64,000 bases of DNA from Taklimakanibacter sp050246735 (GTDB lineage: Bacteria > Pseudomonadota > Alphaproteobacteria > Rhizobiales > Aestuariivirgaceae): the NCBI GenBank assembly GCA_050246735.1, contig JBFWVM010000003.1, positions 248,001 to 312,000 of the forward strand, given 5' to 3'. Under the pieces are notes generated by a model. It saw only the letters and a list, made by a program, of their open reading frames with translations. It was not told the DNA's origin and made no database searches. A program made the position numbers and the translations under genes. Positions 9,389 through 18,357 of this stretch are shown one piece after another (position 1 is the first letter of the stretch; the number at the start of each line of letters is the position of its first letter).

Positions 9389-10168
9389 CTAGAGACCGAT
9401 CGCCTCGTCCTCGACGCCGAGATAGGCCTCGATGACCTTTTCGTCGCGCTGGATCTCGGCGGGGGTGCCCTCGGCGATCTTCTGGCCGAAATTGAGGACG
9501 ACGATACGGTCGGAGATCTTCATCACCGCCGGCATGTCGTGCTCGACCAGGAGGATGGTGAGACCGCGCTCGCGCAGCTTGCGCACCATCGCCACCGCCT
9601 TCATGGTCTCGTCATGGTTCATGCCGGCGAAGGGCTCGTCGAGCAGCAGGACCGCCGGGTTGGTAGCCAGACCGATGGCGATGCCGAGCGCCCGCAGATG
9701 GCCATGCGGCAGGTTCTTGGCGGTCTCATGGGCGATGGAATCTAGGCCGAGGAAGGCCAGGATCTCGTCGGCCGAGCCGCCGAAGGCCTCTTCGTCGCGC
9801 CTGGCTTGGCGGGTGGCGAGGAAATAGCCGAGCAGCGAGGCGCCGGCGCGCAGGTGATGAGCGATGACGACATTGTCGCGCACGCTCATATTGCGGAAGA
9901 TGGTCGTCTCCTGGAACGTCCTGACCACGCCCTTGCGCGCGGCGATATGAGGGGCGAGGCCGGATATGCGCGCGCCCTTGAACAGGATCTCGCCGGAGGT
10001 CGGGCGCAGGAAGGACGAGATGAGCTTGAACAGGGTCGACTTGCCGGCGCCATTGGGGCCGATCACCGAAAGGATCTCCTTCTCGGCGACGCCGAAGGAG
10101 ACATTGTTGACGGCGACGAGGCCGCCGAAACGCTTGGTCATGGCCCTGGCTTCGAGGATGAAGACCAT
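9389..10168 (-). CDS. livG: branched-chain amino acid-type ABC transporter ATPase, LivG-like
   Basis: A 259-residue ATPase with Walker A GPNGAGKST, signature LPHGHLRALGIAIGLATNP (a variant ABC signature seen in some LivG proteins) and Walker B VLLLDEPFAGM. It pairs with LivF on the cytoplasmic side of the permease. The ATG at 10168 begins 2 bases after the livM stop, which supports this start over the internal Met nine codons further on. The HxHLRAL sequence in place of the usual LSYGxQRxLE is worth noting but does not suggest a broken gene, since the rest is intact. Confidence 0.9.
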   Translation of the reverse strand: MVFILEARAMTKRFGGLVAVNNVSFGVAEKEILSVIGPNGAGKSTLFKLISSFLRPTSGEILFKGARISGLAPHIAARKGVVRTFQETTIFRNMSVRDNVVIAHHLRAGASLLGYFLATRQARRDEEAFGGSADEILAFLGLDSIAHETAKNLPHGHLRALGIAIGLATNPAVLLLDEPFAGMNHDETMKAVAMVRKLRERGLTILLVEHDMPAVMKISDRIVVLNFGQKIAEGTPAEIQRDEKVIEAYLGVEDEAIGL

Positions 10169-10170
10169 GC

Positions 10171-11142
10171 TCAGCGCTCCTTCCTGAGCGAGCCCAGGCT
10201 GAGAAGGCCGTTCGGCAGCGCCAGCATCAGGGCGATCATGAGCACCGAATAGATGAGAAGCTGGAACCGGCCGGTCTCGAACAGCAGGTTCCAGCCGAAA
10301 TAGAGCACGAGCGTGCCCAGCATCGGCCCGAAGACGTAGCCCAGGCCGCCGAGGAAGCAGTTGAGCATGAAGTTGATCGAGTCGGCGACGGTGAAGCTCG
10401 AGGGATAGACCGACTGGGTCGCGGCCACGAAGACGGCGCCGGCGAGGCCGCCGAGGAAGGAGGAGATGGCATAGGCGATCACCCGGATCTTGGCGATGTT
10501 GATGCCGATCGACGAGGCCAGCTCCTCGTTCTGCTGCAGCGACATGCAGATATGCCCGATGCGCGAATTCACCAGCCGGTACATCATGGCGAAGCAGGCC
10601 GTCATCAGCACCGCCGAGAGAAAGTAGAAGGCGATGCGCGGATTCTCCATCCTGGCGAAATCCGGCACGAGAGTGAGGCCGAAGAGCTCGATGGCGCCGG
10701 GCAACGGGATGCTGGTGATGCCCTTGGCGCCCTGCGTGACCGGCAAAGCGAGCGCCAGGAGCCGCGCCACCTCGGTGAGGACGAGGGTCACCATGGCGAA
10801 ATAGACGCCGCGCAGGCGCAGGATCGGCAGGCCGATCAGCACGCTGGCCAAAGCGCAGAAGATGCCGGCCATGGGCAGGGTCCACCAGAAGGACACGCCA
10901 TACTGCGTGATCAGTATGGCCGAGACATAGCCGCCCATCAGCGCATAGGCGCCCTGTCCGATATTGATGCGGCCGATATAGAAGGTGAGCCACACGCCGG
11001 CGCTCGCCATCGACAGGAGCGCCACCGAGGAGAGCGTGTAGTAGAAGTCCTTTCGGCCGGTGACGACGATCAGCGCCGGGACGACGGCGAAGACCACGAC
11101 GAGGAAGGCGATGACGGCGATGATCCGCAGGGAGGTGCTCAT
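10171..11142 (-). CDS. livM: branched-chain amino acid-type ABC transporter permease, LivM-like
   Basis: A hydrophobic 323-residue inner-membrane permease with multiple membrane segments and the LivM-typical GRINIGQGAYALMGGYVSA stretch near the start, plus the coupling segment around SSIGINIAKIRVIAYAISSFLGGLAGA. The ATG at 11142 is preferred because a GGGGGTGAG purine run precedes it. A GTG at 11157 in the same frame would overlap livH by 10 bases and is the alternative. It works with LivH to form the channel. Confidence 0.9.
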   Translation of the reverse strand: MSTSLRIIAVIAFLVVVFAVVPALIVVTGRKDFYYTLSSVALLSMASAGVWLTFYIGRINIGQGAYALMGGYVSAILITQYGVSFWWTLPMAGIFCALASVLIGLPILRLRGVYFAMVTLVLTEVARLLALALPVTQGAKGITSIPLPGAIELFGLTLVPDFARMENPRIAFYFLSAVLMTACFAMMYRLVNSRIGHICMSLQQNEELASSIGINIAKIRVIAYAISSFLGGLAGAVFVAATQSVYPSSFTVADSINFMLNCFLGGLGYVFGPMLGTLVLYFGWNLLFETGRFQLLIYSVLMIALMLALPNGLLSLGSLRKER

Positions 11143-11147
11143 CCGGC

Positions 11148-12014
11148 TCACCCCCACGGCTTGCCCATCAGGCCGTTCGGCCTGATGCTGAGGAACACCA
11201 TCAGGGCGGCGAAGATCACCAGATAGGTCACATCGCCGTACTGGCGCAGCACGGTGAGGCCGACCGATTCCATCATGCCGAGGATGAAGCCGCCGGCAAT
11301 GGCGCCGCTCACCACGCCGGCGCCGCCGATCATGATCATCATGAAGGCCTTGATGGAGATCGGCCCGCCTATGCCGGAATTGATGCCGGTGATGGTGGCG
11401 AGCAGGCCGCCGACGACACCGGCCAGCATGGCGCCGAGCGCGAAGCCGATCATGGTGTAGCGGTCGACCTCGACGCCCATCAGCTGCGCCGCCATGCGGT
11501 CCTGGGCCAGGGCGCGCATGGCGCGGCCGGTCCTGGTGTATTTCATGAACAGGATGAAGCCCAGGATGATCGCCGCGGCGAGGCCGGCGACGACGATGCG
11601 GTCATAGGGCAGGATGATGCCGAAGTCGTTGAACACGCCCTTGACGATCTTCGGCACGCCGCGCTGCTTCTCGCCGAAGATCAGCAGGATGACGGCATCG
11701 AAGAAGAAGGCGGTGGCGGCGGCGAGCAGCATCGTGCTCTCCTCGCGATGGCTGCGGCGGATGACGGTGCGGAACAGGAAGCGCTCCATGAGCGCGCCGA
11801 TGACGGCCAGCGTCGCGCCGGAGGCGAGGACGGCGACGACGAAGGGCAGCCCCAGCTGACCGTAGACCGCATAGGTGATGAAGCCGCCCAGCACGTACAT
11901 CTGGCCATGGGCGAAATTCAGCACGTTCATCAGGCCGAAGATCAAGGTGAGCCCAAGCGCCACCAGGGCGTATTGGGCGCCGAGATAAAGTCCGTTCGCG
12001 ACAACCTGTTCCAT
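11148..12014 (-). CDS. livH: branched-chain amino acid-type ABC transporter permease, LivH-like
   Basis: A 288-residue integral membrane permease with the typical LivH beginning (NGLYLGAQYALVALGLTLIFGLMNVLNFAHGQMY) and a C-terminal SIRPNGLMG. It is the second gene of the operon, 68 bases after the binding-protein gene. That gap holds a 24-bp perfect palindrome that could set the ratio of binding protein to permease. Confidence 0.92.
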   Translation of the reverse strand: MEQVVANGLYLGAQYALVALGLTLIFGLMNVLNFAHGQMYVLGGFITYAVYGQLGLPFVVAVLASGATLAVIGALMERFLFRTVIRRSHREESTMLLAAATAFFFDAVILLIFGEKQRGVPKIVKGVFNDFGIILPYDRIVVAGLAAAIILGFILFMKYTRTGRAMRALAQDRMAAQLMGVEVDRYTMIGFALGAMLAGVVGGLLATITGINSGIGGPISIKAFMMIMIGGAGVVSGAIAGGFILGMMESVGLTVLRQYGDVTYLVIFAALMVFLSIRPNGLMGKPWG

Positions 12015-12032
12015 CGGCCTCCCTCGAAAGAA

Positions 12033-12056
12033 GAGAGCCGGACCGGTCCGGCTCTC
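12033..12056 (-). terminator. 24-bp perfect palindrome in the livJ-livH gap (attenuator or mRNA-stabilising hairpin)
   Basis: The half GAGAGCCGGACC is followed directly by its reverse complement. In RNA this gives a very stable stem with a minimal loop. No T-run follows on either strand, so it is not a classic intrinsic terminator. Hairpins between a binding-protein gene and its permease genes commonly protect the upstream mRNA and lower downstream expression, which is the likely role here. Confidence 0.6.
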
Positions 12057-12082
12057 CTGCGCGGGTCAGAGGTCAGGAAAGT

Positions 12083-13279
12083 CTAGTCCACGGTTCCGAC
12101 GAAGAGCGTCTGGAAAGCCCCGTCCCTATATTCGTTCACAACCAGGGGGACTGCAAGCTGGCGTTTCTGACCGAAGGACGTCATGCCGACATAGGAAAGC
12201 TTGCCGTCGCCCTTGAGGAAGGGATTGGGCGCCGAGAAGGTGTCCATCGTCTTCTTGTATTCTTCGACGTCGTCGATCGCCGCCGGATTGGCCTTCAAGG
12301 TTTCGATGATGTATTCGAGCGCATAGACCTTGGTGTTGGACTCGTCGTTGTACTCGCCGAACATCTTGGTGTAGCGCTCGACGAACTCCTTCATCGTGTC
12401 GGACGCGATCTCGGGCGTCGAGGCGCCGCCCACCGAGATGAAGCCGTTGGCGAGCTCGCCGGCGCTCTCGGCCAGCACCTTGGCGTCCTGCCCGGTTTCG
12501 GCCGAGATCAGCCCTTCATAGCCGAGCTCGCGGGCGGAGCGGATGAGGAGCGGGGCATTGGCGGGAGCGACGCCCGACAGCACCAGGAGATCGGGCTTGA
12601 GCGCTACGACCGGCGTCAGCACCGGGGTGAAGTCGCGCGTGTCGTTCTGGTAGACGTCCTTGTCGGCGACGATTTCGAGGCCCAGCGCCTTGGCGGCGGC
12701 GACGCCCGAATCGCGCTGGCTCAAGGGATCGGATTCGTTGGCGGCGACGAAGGCCACCTTCTTCACGCCCTTGTTGTCCATCAGATATTTGTAGATCGCC
12801 GGGCCCGACTGGTAATTGGCCACCATGCCGAGGACGGCGTTCGAGGCGGGCTTGGTGTAGAGCGCCTTGGGGAAGGCGAAGGGGAAATAGATGATGTTGT
12901 TCTTCTCGGCGACCGGGCGCACCGCGGCGGCGCCGTCGTCGACATTGGGGCCGACGACATAGTGGATGCCTTCCTGGGCCATCTTCTCCATGCCTTCGAC
13001 GGCGCGCTTGGGATCCTTCTGGTCGTCGAAGGTGACGATCTCGATCTCGTAGGTCTTGTCGCCGATCTTCACTCCGCCCGCCTCGTTGAGCCAGGCGGCG
13101 CGGGCCTGCATGGAGCGCACATTGGACGTGCCCCAGGCGGCGGCGGGGCCGCTGGTCACGCCGACGAAGCCGATCTTGAGCTTGGCGTCGGCGGCCGCGG
13201 CGGGTCCCGCGGCGGCGGCAAGGGCCAAGGTGGCGGCGGCGCCCAGCAGGGCGCGGCGGGTCATCTGCGATCGAGTCAT
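12083..13279 (-). CDS. ABC transporter substrate-binding protein, type 1 periplasmic fold (LivJ-like)
   Basis: A 398-residue secreted binding protein. The start at 13279 has a strong Shine-Dalgarno (AGGAGG, about 5-6 bases upstream). The signal peptide contains TRRALLG with twin Arg at residues 8-9, then a long hydrophobic Ala/Leu run ending AAAAD, so export may use the Tat route. The mature part starts KLKIGFVGVTSGPAAAWG and follows the Leu/Ile/Val-binding-protein fold. It is first in the liv operon. The ligand is not evident: the family binds amino acids, amides, urea and aromatic acids. The divergent racemase-like gene suggests a hydantoin- or amino acid-related ligand, which is inference. 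Confidence 0.9.
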   Translation of the reverse strand: MTRSQMTRRALLGAAATLALAAAAGPAAAADAKLKIGFVGVTSGPAAAWGTSNVRSMQARAAWLNEAGGVKIGDKTYEIEIVTFDDQKDPKRAVEGMEKMAQEGIHYVVGPNVDDGAAAVRPVAEKNNIIYFPFAFPKALYTKPASNAVLGMVANYQSGPAIYKYLMDNKGVKKVAFVAANESDPLSQRDSGVAAAKALGLEIVADKDVYQNDTRDFTPVLTPVVALKPDLLVLSGVAPANAPLLIRSARELGYEGLISAETGQDAKVLAESAGELANGFISVGGASTPEIASDTMKEFVERYTKMFGEYNDESNTKVYALEYIIETLKANPAAIDDVEEYKKTMDTFSAPNPFLKGDGKLSYVGMTSFGQKRQLAVPLVVNEYRDGAFQTLFVGTVD

Positions 13280-13414
13280 GGAAACCTCCTGGTACGAGCG
13301 CGTTTCATTTCCCCGGCCCGGGCTCGCCGCCGCGCTGAGCGCGGTCTCGTTCATGAGCCTTGGCCGAACATCAAATTGGACTCGATCGCCGGAATATGCA
13401 ATGAAAAACATCTG

Positions 13415-13422
13415 TGTATACA
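13415..13422. promoter_or_regulatory. TGTATACA palindrome, candidate GntR operator
   Basis: An exact 8-bp palindrome lies within the sequence CTGTGTATACAGTT, between the divergent liv operon and the racemase gene. TGTATACA-type sites are typical targets of FCD-class GntR regulators, and one is encoded 1.2 kb away (14465-15202). The link is inference. Confidence 0.4.
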
Positions 13423-13461
13423 GTTATGGGAACAAGCGGGGCGGGAAGAGCCGGGGCGGCG

Positions 13462-14196
13462 ATGCGGATCAGGATCATCAATCCCAACACCACCGAGTCC
13501 ATGACCGCGACGATCGCCGCCGCGGCGCGCGCGGTCGCCGCTCCCGGCACGGAGATCGCGGCCGTCACCTCGCCCGCCGGGGCCGTGTCGATCGAAGGGC
13601 ATTACGACGAGGCGATGAGCGTTCTCGGGCTTGTCGATGCGATCAACCAGGATCCGGACGCCGATGCCTATGTGATCGCCTGCTTCGGCGATCCCGGCCT
13701 CCTGGCGGCGCGCGAGATCGCCAGGGGGCCCGTGCTCGGCATCGCCGAGGCCGCCATGCATGCGGCGAGCTTCGTCGCCACCGGCTTCTCGGTGGTGACG
13801 ACGCTCGAGCGCACCCGGGTGATCGCCGAGCATCTGGTGCGCAATTACGGCATGGAGCATCATTGCCGCAAGGTGCGCGCCACCGACATTGCCGTGCTCG
13901 ATCTCGAGAATCCGGCGTCCGGCGCCGGCGCCCTGATCCTGGCGGAATGCGAAAGGGCGATCTCGGAGGACAAGTCCGGGGCCATCGTGCTCGGCTGCGC
14001 CGGCATGGCCGACCTCGTGCGCCATCTCGAGGCCAGGCTCGGCGTTCCGGTCATCGACGGCGTCGCCGCGGCGGTCAAGTTCGCCGAAGCGCTGGTCGGC
14101 CTCGGCCTCAGGACCAGCAAGAAGGGCGACCTCGCCTTCCCCCTGCACAAACCCTACAGGGGCGCGCTCGCCGCCTACGCTCCGCCGGTCCGGTAA
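13462..14196 (+). CDS. Asp/Glu/hydantoin racemase family protein
   Basis: A 244-residue member of the Asp/Glu/hydantoin racemase superfamily. It starts MRIRIINPNTTESM, the usual hydantoin racemase beginning. It has both expected Cys residues, one in IACFGDPG and one in VLGCAGM. These Cys act as the two acid/base residues that invert a chiral carbon. The ATG at 13462 is chosen because homology begins there; an in-frame ATG at 13426 would add 12 residues without family support. The gene is divergent from the Liv operon, so uptake and racemisation of a related compound is plausible. It could also be an allantoin racemase or a maleate isomerase-like enzyme. Confidence 0.82.
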   Translation: MRIRIINPNTTESMTATIAAAARAVAAPGTEIAAVTSPAGAVSIEGHYDEAMSVLGLVDAINQDPDADAYVIACFGDPGLLAAREIARGPVLGIAEAAMHAASFVATGFSVVTTLERTRVIAEHLVRNYGMEHHCRKVRATDIAVLDLENPASGAGALILAECERAISEDKSGAIVLGCAGMADLVRHLEARLGVPVIDGVAAAVKFAEALVGLGLRTSKKGDLAFPLHKPYRGALAAYAPPVR

Positions 14197-14228
14197 AATT
14201 ACACCTTCATCCCCGAGGCGCTGTCCCA

Positions 14229-14453
14229 TTTCGGTGACAGTGCATTTAATTAATCTGTCGAGTTAAATGCACTGTCACCGAAACTCCTGTCACCGAAACT
14301 CCGAAACTCGAAATTCCGACGATTAAATGCACCGGAACTCCTTATGGTTGTTTCTCGTCGAGAACTTGCATAGCATCTTCACTTGAATTGGTATCGCTTG
14401 CACGAACGAGGATATCGCGCCGTCCTATTTCGGTGACAGTGCTGTCACCGAAA
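14229..14453. repeat. REP-like element: nested inverted repeats with TTTCGGTGACAG core
   Basis: A perfect 21-bp inverted repeat lies at 14229-14249 and 14263-14283, with a 13-base loop. A second hairpin of the same core, TTTCGGTGACAG-tg-CTGTCACCGAAA, lies at 14428-14453. Between them are further half copies (CTGTCACCGAAACTCC, and TTAAATGCACCGGAA). The core resembles terminal repeats I associate with REP-associated tyrosine transposases. No transposase gene is left between the arms. The stretch 14300-14425 holds no gene that I can recognise. Confidence 0.75.
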
Positions 14454-14464
14454 TTCTGGCGAGG

Positions 14465-15202
14465 CTAATCCGCCACGCCGAACAGCGCGCGGAAATCCAC
14501 CTTCTGATGGATATCGGTGAGATCGGTCTGCGCCTCGATGTGAAGGAGATGGTGCTCCATATACTGCACCGCCTTGGCGACGTCGCGGCGCTTCATCGCG
14601 TCGGCGATCTCCAGATGCTCGCTGTGCGAGCAGGGCACCGCTCCCGGGGATTCGTAGAGGGCGATGATCAGCGAGGTGCGCGAGACGAGCTCGTTGAGGA
14701 AATCGCCCAGCACCTCGTTGCCGCCGAGGCGGGCGAGCTGGCGGTGGAAATCGCCCGAGAGCTTGACGCGTTCCTGCCGGTTGCCGGCCTCGAAAGCCGC
14801 CTCTTCCGATCGCGCCGTGGCGATCAGCGGCGCGAAATCGGCATCGGCGGCGCGCGCGATCACCCGTTCGACGAGGATGCGCTCCACCACCCGGCGCGCC
14901 TCGAAGACCTGGCGGGCCTCCTCCGCCGTCGGCTTGGCGACGGTGGCGCCCCGGTTGGGCACGATGTCGACGAGCCTTTCGAGGGCGAGCTGCTGGAGGA
15001 CCTTGCGGATGACGGTACGGCTGACGCCGAAGGCCTGCGCCAGCGCGTCCTCCTGGAGCGCCGTGCCCGGCGACAGGCTGTGATCGATGATCGCGGCATA
15101 GAGGTCGCGATGGACGCGCTTGTCGGTCTCTCCGACGCGCCGCCGCCGCGGCTTCGCGGCGCTCTTGCGGGTCGACGTCTTCTTTCTTTTCCGGGAGATC
15201 AT
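14465..15202 (-). CDS. GntR family transcriptional regulator, FCD subclass
   Basis: A 245-residue regulator. A basic N-terminal tail (KRKKTSTRKSAAKPRRRR) precedes a winged-helix domain with AQAFGVSRTVIRKVLQQLALERLVDIVPNRGATVAKP. The C-terminal helical FCD domain carries the metal/effector-binding Asp and His residues (GDFHRQLARLGGN, HSEHLEI, HHLLHIE). It should repress a local transport or catabolic operon until an organic acid or amino acid effector binds. It follows the AEC permease gene on the same strand. A GTG at 15235, abutting the permease stop, is the alternative start. Neither start has a clear ribosome binding site. Confidence 0.88.
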   Translation of the reverse strand: MISRKRKKTSTRKSAAKPRRRRVGETDKRVHRDLYAAIIDHSLSPGTALQEDALAQAFGVSRTVIRKVLQQLALERLVDIVPNRGATVAKPTAEEARQVFEARRVVERILVERVIARAADADFAPLIATARSEEAAFEAGNRQERVKLSGDFHRQLARLGGNEVLGDFLNELVSRTSLIIALYESPGAVPCSHSEHLEIADAMKRRDVAKAVQYMEHHLLHIEAQTDLTDIHQKVDFRALFGVAD

Positions 15203-15235
15203 GGGAACCGAGCTCGAATCTTGAGATGTAAGCAC

Positions 15236-16180
15236 TCAAACCAGCCCCATGTCCATGACGAGGAACAGGGCGCTCAGCGTGACGAGCGAGAGCACCGTGC
15301 CCAGAGCGATGGCGCCCGAGACCGCCGCCGATCCCGTACCGTAGCGCTCGGCGAACAGATAGGCGTTGGCGCCGGTCGGCATGGCGGCGAGGACCAGGAC
15401 GATCTCGGTCCAGAAGGGCTCGAGGCCGACGACATAGCGCGCGATCAGCCAGACGATGACGGGCAGAAGCAGCATCTTCAAGACCATGAGCGTGACGATG
15501 CCGCGCCACTGGCCCTTGAGACCGTAGCCGGCGAGCGACAGGCCCAGCGCCACCAATGCCGTCGGGATGCCGGCCTCGCCCAGGAGCTCGAGGAAGCGGT
15601 CTGGCACCGCATGAAGACCGAGGCCGGTCGTCCGCCACAGGGAGCCGAGGAGCAGGGCCAGGACGATCGGGTTGCGGATCAGCTGTCCCGCGAGCTGGCG
15701 CGCGATGGTGAGGATGGAGGGCAGGCGGCGCTGGCCGGATGCCTCGACCTGGATCACGGCGGCGAGCCACAGGACCGGCGCGTGAATGGACAGGACGAAG
15801 CCGACCGGCAGGGCGGCGCGGTCGCCGAAATGGGCGAGCGTCAGCGGCAGGCCGAGCATCGCGAGATTGCCGAAGGTGGCGCCCATCGCAGCCGAAGCCG
15901 GAGCGGCGGGAACGAGACGGGTGGTGGCGGCGGCGATGGCGGCGACGGCCCAGACGCAGGCGATGCCGCCGAACAGCGCCGCCCAGAGCGGCCAGGGCGA
16001 CAGGCTCTGCTGGTCGATCATGGCCACGGTGCGGAAGAGGAGCGCCGGCATGGCGAGATTGAACACGACCTGGCTCAGGCCCTGGCCGGCGGCGCTCGAG
16101 ATGAACCTGGTGCGCGCGCACACGAAGCCCAGGGCGATCAGGCCGAAGACCGGGAGGATGGTGGTGAGGATGGAGGACAT
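15236..16180 (-). CDS. AEC family transporter (auxin efflux carrier-like permease)
   Basis: A 314-residue inner-membrane protein of the AEC family. It starts with a hydrophobic segment ending LGFVCARTRFISS. The segment VVFNLAMPALLFRTV is the family signature, and the central loop is followed by a second bundle of membrane helices. Bacterial AEC members carry malonate, malate or other carboxylates. It is cotranscribed with the GntR gene downstream, so that regulator probably controls it. The substrate is unknown. Confidence 0.87.
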   Translation of the reverse strand: MSSILTTILPVFGLIALGFVCARTRFISSAAGQGLSQVVFNLAMPALLFRTVAMIDQQSLSPWPLWAALFGGIACVWAVAAIAAATTRLVPAAPASAAMGATFGNLAMLGLPLTLAHFGDRAALPVGFVLSIHAPVLWLAAVIQVEASGQRRLPSILTIARQLAGQLIRNPIVLALLLGSLWRTTGLGLHAVPDRFLELLGEAGIPTALVALGLSLAGYGLKGQWRGIVTLMVLKMLLLPVIVWLIARYVVGLEPFWTEIVLVLAAMPTGANAYLFAERYGTGSAAVSGAIALGTVLSLVTLSALFLVMDMGLV

Positions 16181-16251
16181 GCGGGCGGCGGCACCCTACA
16201 GCAGCGAATGTCGAGATCAAATGCGGTTGTGGCTGTCGAATCGGCAGCGCT

Positions 16252-18231
16252 TCACGCCGCGCGCTCGTCTTCCCGGGCATCGACCAGGCGCACCAGATCG
16301 GCCATGATGCGGTTGAGATCGAAGTCCTTGGGCGTATAGACCCGGGCGACGCCCAGCTGCTCGAGCACCAGCACGTCGTCGGGCGGGATGATGCCGCCGG
16401 CGACGACCGGCACGCGCCCGAGGCCCGCCGCGCGCATGCGGTTCATCACCTCGCGCACCAGCGGCACATGCGAGCCCGAGAGGATCGAGATGCCGACGAC
16501 ATGCACGCTTTGCTCGATGGCGGCCGCGACGATCTGCTCCGGCGTCAGGCGGATGCCTTCATAGGAGACCTCGAAGCCGCAATCGGCGGCGCGCACGGCG
16601 ATCTGCTCGGCGCCGTTGGAATGGCCGTCGAGACCGGGCTTGCCGACCAGGAATTTCGGCTTCATGCCGAGCTTGCGGGCGAGCGCCTCGACCGCCTGGC
16701 GCAGTTCGGCGACCGGCTGCGACGCCTCGCCGCGCATCAGCAGGGTGACGCCGGTGGGCGCGCGATATTCGCCGAAGACGCGGCGCAGGGTCCCGCCCCA
16801 TTCGCCGGTCGTGACGCCTGCCTTGGCGCAGGCGATCGACGGCTCCATGATATTGCGGTCCTCGCGCGCCGCGGCCTCGAGCGCCGCGAGCGCCGCCGCC
16901 ACAGCCTTGCCATCGCGCGCGCCGCGCCAGGCCTTGAGCTTCTCGATCTCCTCATATTCGACCGCCTCGGGAACGGTCAGTATGGCCTCGCCGTCCCCGG
17001 CCGCGAGCGGCGAGAGCTCGGAGGTGGTGAAGGCGTTGACGCCGACGACCGTGGTCTCGCCCGCCTCGATGGCCCTGAGGCGCTCGGCATTGGACTCGAC
17101 CAGCGCCTTCTTCATGTAGCCGGAATCGACCGCGGCGACGGCGCCGCCCATGGCGAGCACGCGGTCGAGCTCGGTCCGGGCCGCCTCCTTCAGCTCCCCG
17201 ACCTTGCGCTCGATCTCCCGCGAGCCCTCGAAGATGTCGCCATGGTCGAGGAGGTCGCTCTCATAGGCGACGATCTGCTGCATGCGCAGCGACCATTGCT
17301 GGTCCCAGGGCCGCGGCAGGCCCAGGGCCTCGTTCCAGGCGGGGAGCTGCACGGCGCGGGCACGGGCGTTCCTGGACAGGACCACCGCCAGCATCTCGAG
17401 CAGGATGCGATAGACGTTGTTCTCGGGCTGCTGCTCGGTGAGGCCCAGCGAATTCACCTGCACGCCATAGCGGAAGCGGCGCAGCTTCTCGTCGGCGACG
17501 CCGTAGCGATCGCGGCAGATCCCGTCCCACAGTTCGGTGAAGGCCCGCATCTTGCAGATCTCGGTGACGAAGCGGATGCCGGCATTGACGAAGAAGGAGA
17601 TGCGCCCGACCACCTGCGGGAATTCCTCGGCGGCGATGGCGCCCGACGCCTTGACGCCGTCGAGCACCGCGATCGCGGTGGCGAGCGCGAAGCTCAGCTC
17701 CTGCACCGGCGTCGCGCCCGCTTCCTGGAGATGGTAGGAGCAGACATTCACCGGATTCCATCTGGGCAGCTGCGCGGAAGCGAAAGCGATCGTGTCCGTG
17801 ATGAGCCGCATCGAGGGCCTGGGCGGGAACACATAGGTGCCGCGCGACAGATACTCCTTGACGATGTCGTTCTGGGTGGTGCCGGAGAGAGCCCGCCGCG
17901 ACGATCCCTGCCCGTCGGCCGCGGCGACATAGAGTGCCAGGAGCCAGGCGGCGGTGGCGTTGATGGTCATCGAGGTGTTCATCCGGTCGAGCGGGATGCC
18001 CTCGAACAAGGTCCTCATGTCGCCCAGATGCGCGACCGGCACGCCGACCTTGCCGACCTCGCCGCGCGCCAGCGCATGGTCGCTGTCATAGCCGGTCTGG
18101 GTCGGAAGATCGAAGGCGACGGAAAGGCCGGTCTGGCCCTTGGCCAGGTTGGTGCGGAACAGACGGTTGCTCTCCGCCGCCGTCGAATGGCCGGCATAGG
18201 TCCGGAAGATCCAGGGTCGGTCGCGCGCCAT
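16252..18231 (-). CDS. ecm: ethylmalonyl-CoA mutase (B12-dependent acyl-CoA mutase)
   Basis: A 659-residue coenzyme B12-dependent mutase that turns ethylmalonyl-CoA into methylsuccinyl-CoA. The N terminus PWIFRTYAGHSTAAESN with FDLPTQTGYDSDH is typical of the acyl-CoA mutase barrel. The C-terminal cobalamin domain has DGHSNG (D-x-H-x-x-G, His as lower Co ligand) and SILSGSH. I favour Ecm over methylmalonyl-CoA mutase because it is a single short polypeptide lying head to head with ccr, the usual Ecm context, and because its N terminus resembles Ecm sequences I know. The ATG at 18231 is where homology starts. No second mutase subunit is nearby. Confidence 0.9.
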   Translation of the reverse strand: MARDRPWIFRTYAGHSTAAESNRLFRTNLAKGQTGLSVAFDLPTQTGYDSDHALARGEVGKVGVPVAHLGDMRTLFEGIPLDRMNTSMTINATAAWLLALYVAAADGQGSSRRALSGTTQNDIVKEYLSRGTYVFPPRPSMRLITDTIAFASAQLPRWNPVNVCSYHLQEAGATPVQELSFALATAIAVLDGVKASGAIAAEEFPQVVGRISFFVNAGIRFVTEICKMRAFTELWDGICRDRYGVADEKLRRFRYGVQVNSLGLTEQQPENNVYRILLEMLAVVLSRNARARAVQLPAWNEALGLPRPWDQQWSLRMQQIVAYESDLLDHGDIFEGSREIERKVGELKEAARTELDRVLAMGGAVAAVDSGYMKKALVESNAERLRAIEAGETTVVGVNAFTTSELSPLAAGDGEAILTVPEAVEYEEIEKLKAWRGARDGKAVAAALAALEAAAREDRNIMEPSIACAKAGVTTGEWGGTLRRVFGEYRAPTGVTLLMRGEASQPVAELRQAVEALARKLGMKPKFLVGKPGLDGHSNGAEQIAVRAADCGFEVSYEGIRLTPEQIVAAAIEQSVHVVGISILSGSHVPLVREVMNRMRAAGLGRVPVVAGGIIPPDDVLVLEQLGVARVYTPKDFDLNRIMADLVRLVDAREDERAA

Positions 18232-18357
18232 GGCCCCATGAAAGCACGGGTCATGGTGCGGTGCAACAATTCCTTGATCCCCAAATGTCAGGAAAACTGC
18301 CCAAAATCTGCGGTCTGATGTGGACCCCGGCCTTAGCAAATGCACAATTCGCTTTTG

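Noticed and set aside
14300..14425. Possible remnant of a REP-associated transposase between the repeat arms
   Set aside because: None of the six frames shows the HuH or YREX-type motifs; only the repeats remain.
16252..18231. Methylmalonyl-CoA mutase
   Set aside because: A single shorter polypeptide with its gene head to head with ccr fits ethylmalonyl-CoA mutase better; a residue-level comparison would settle it.
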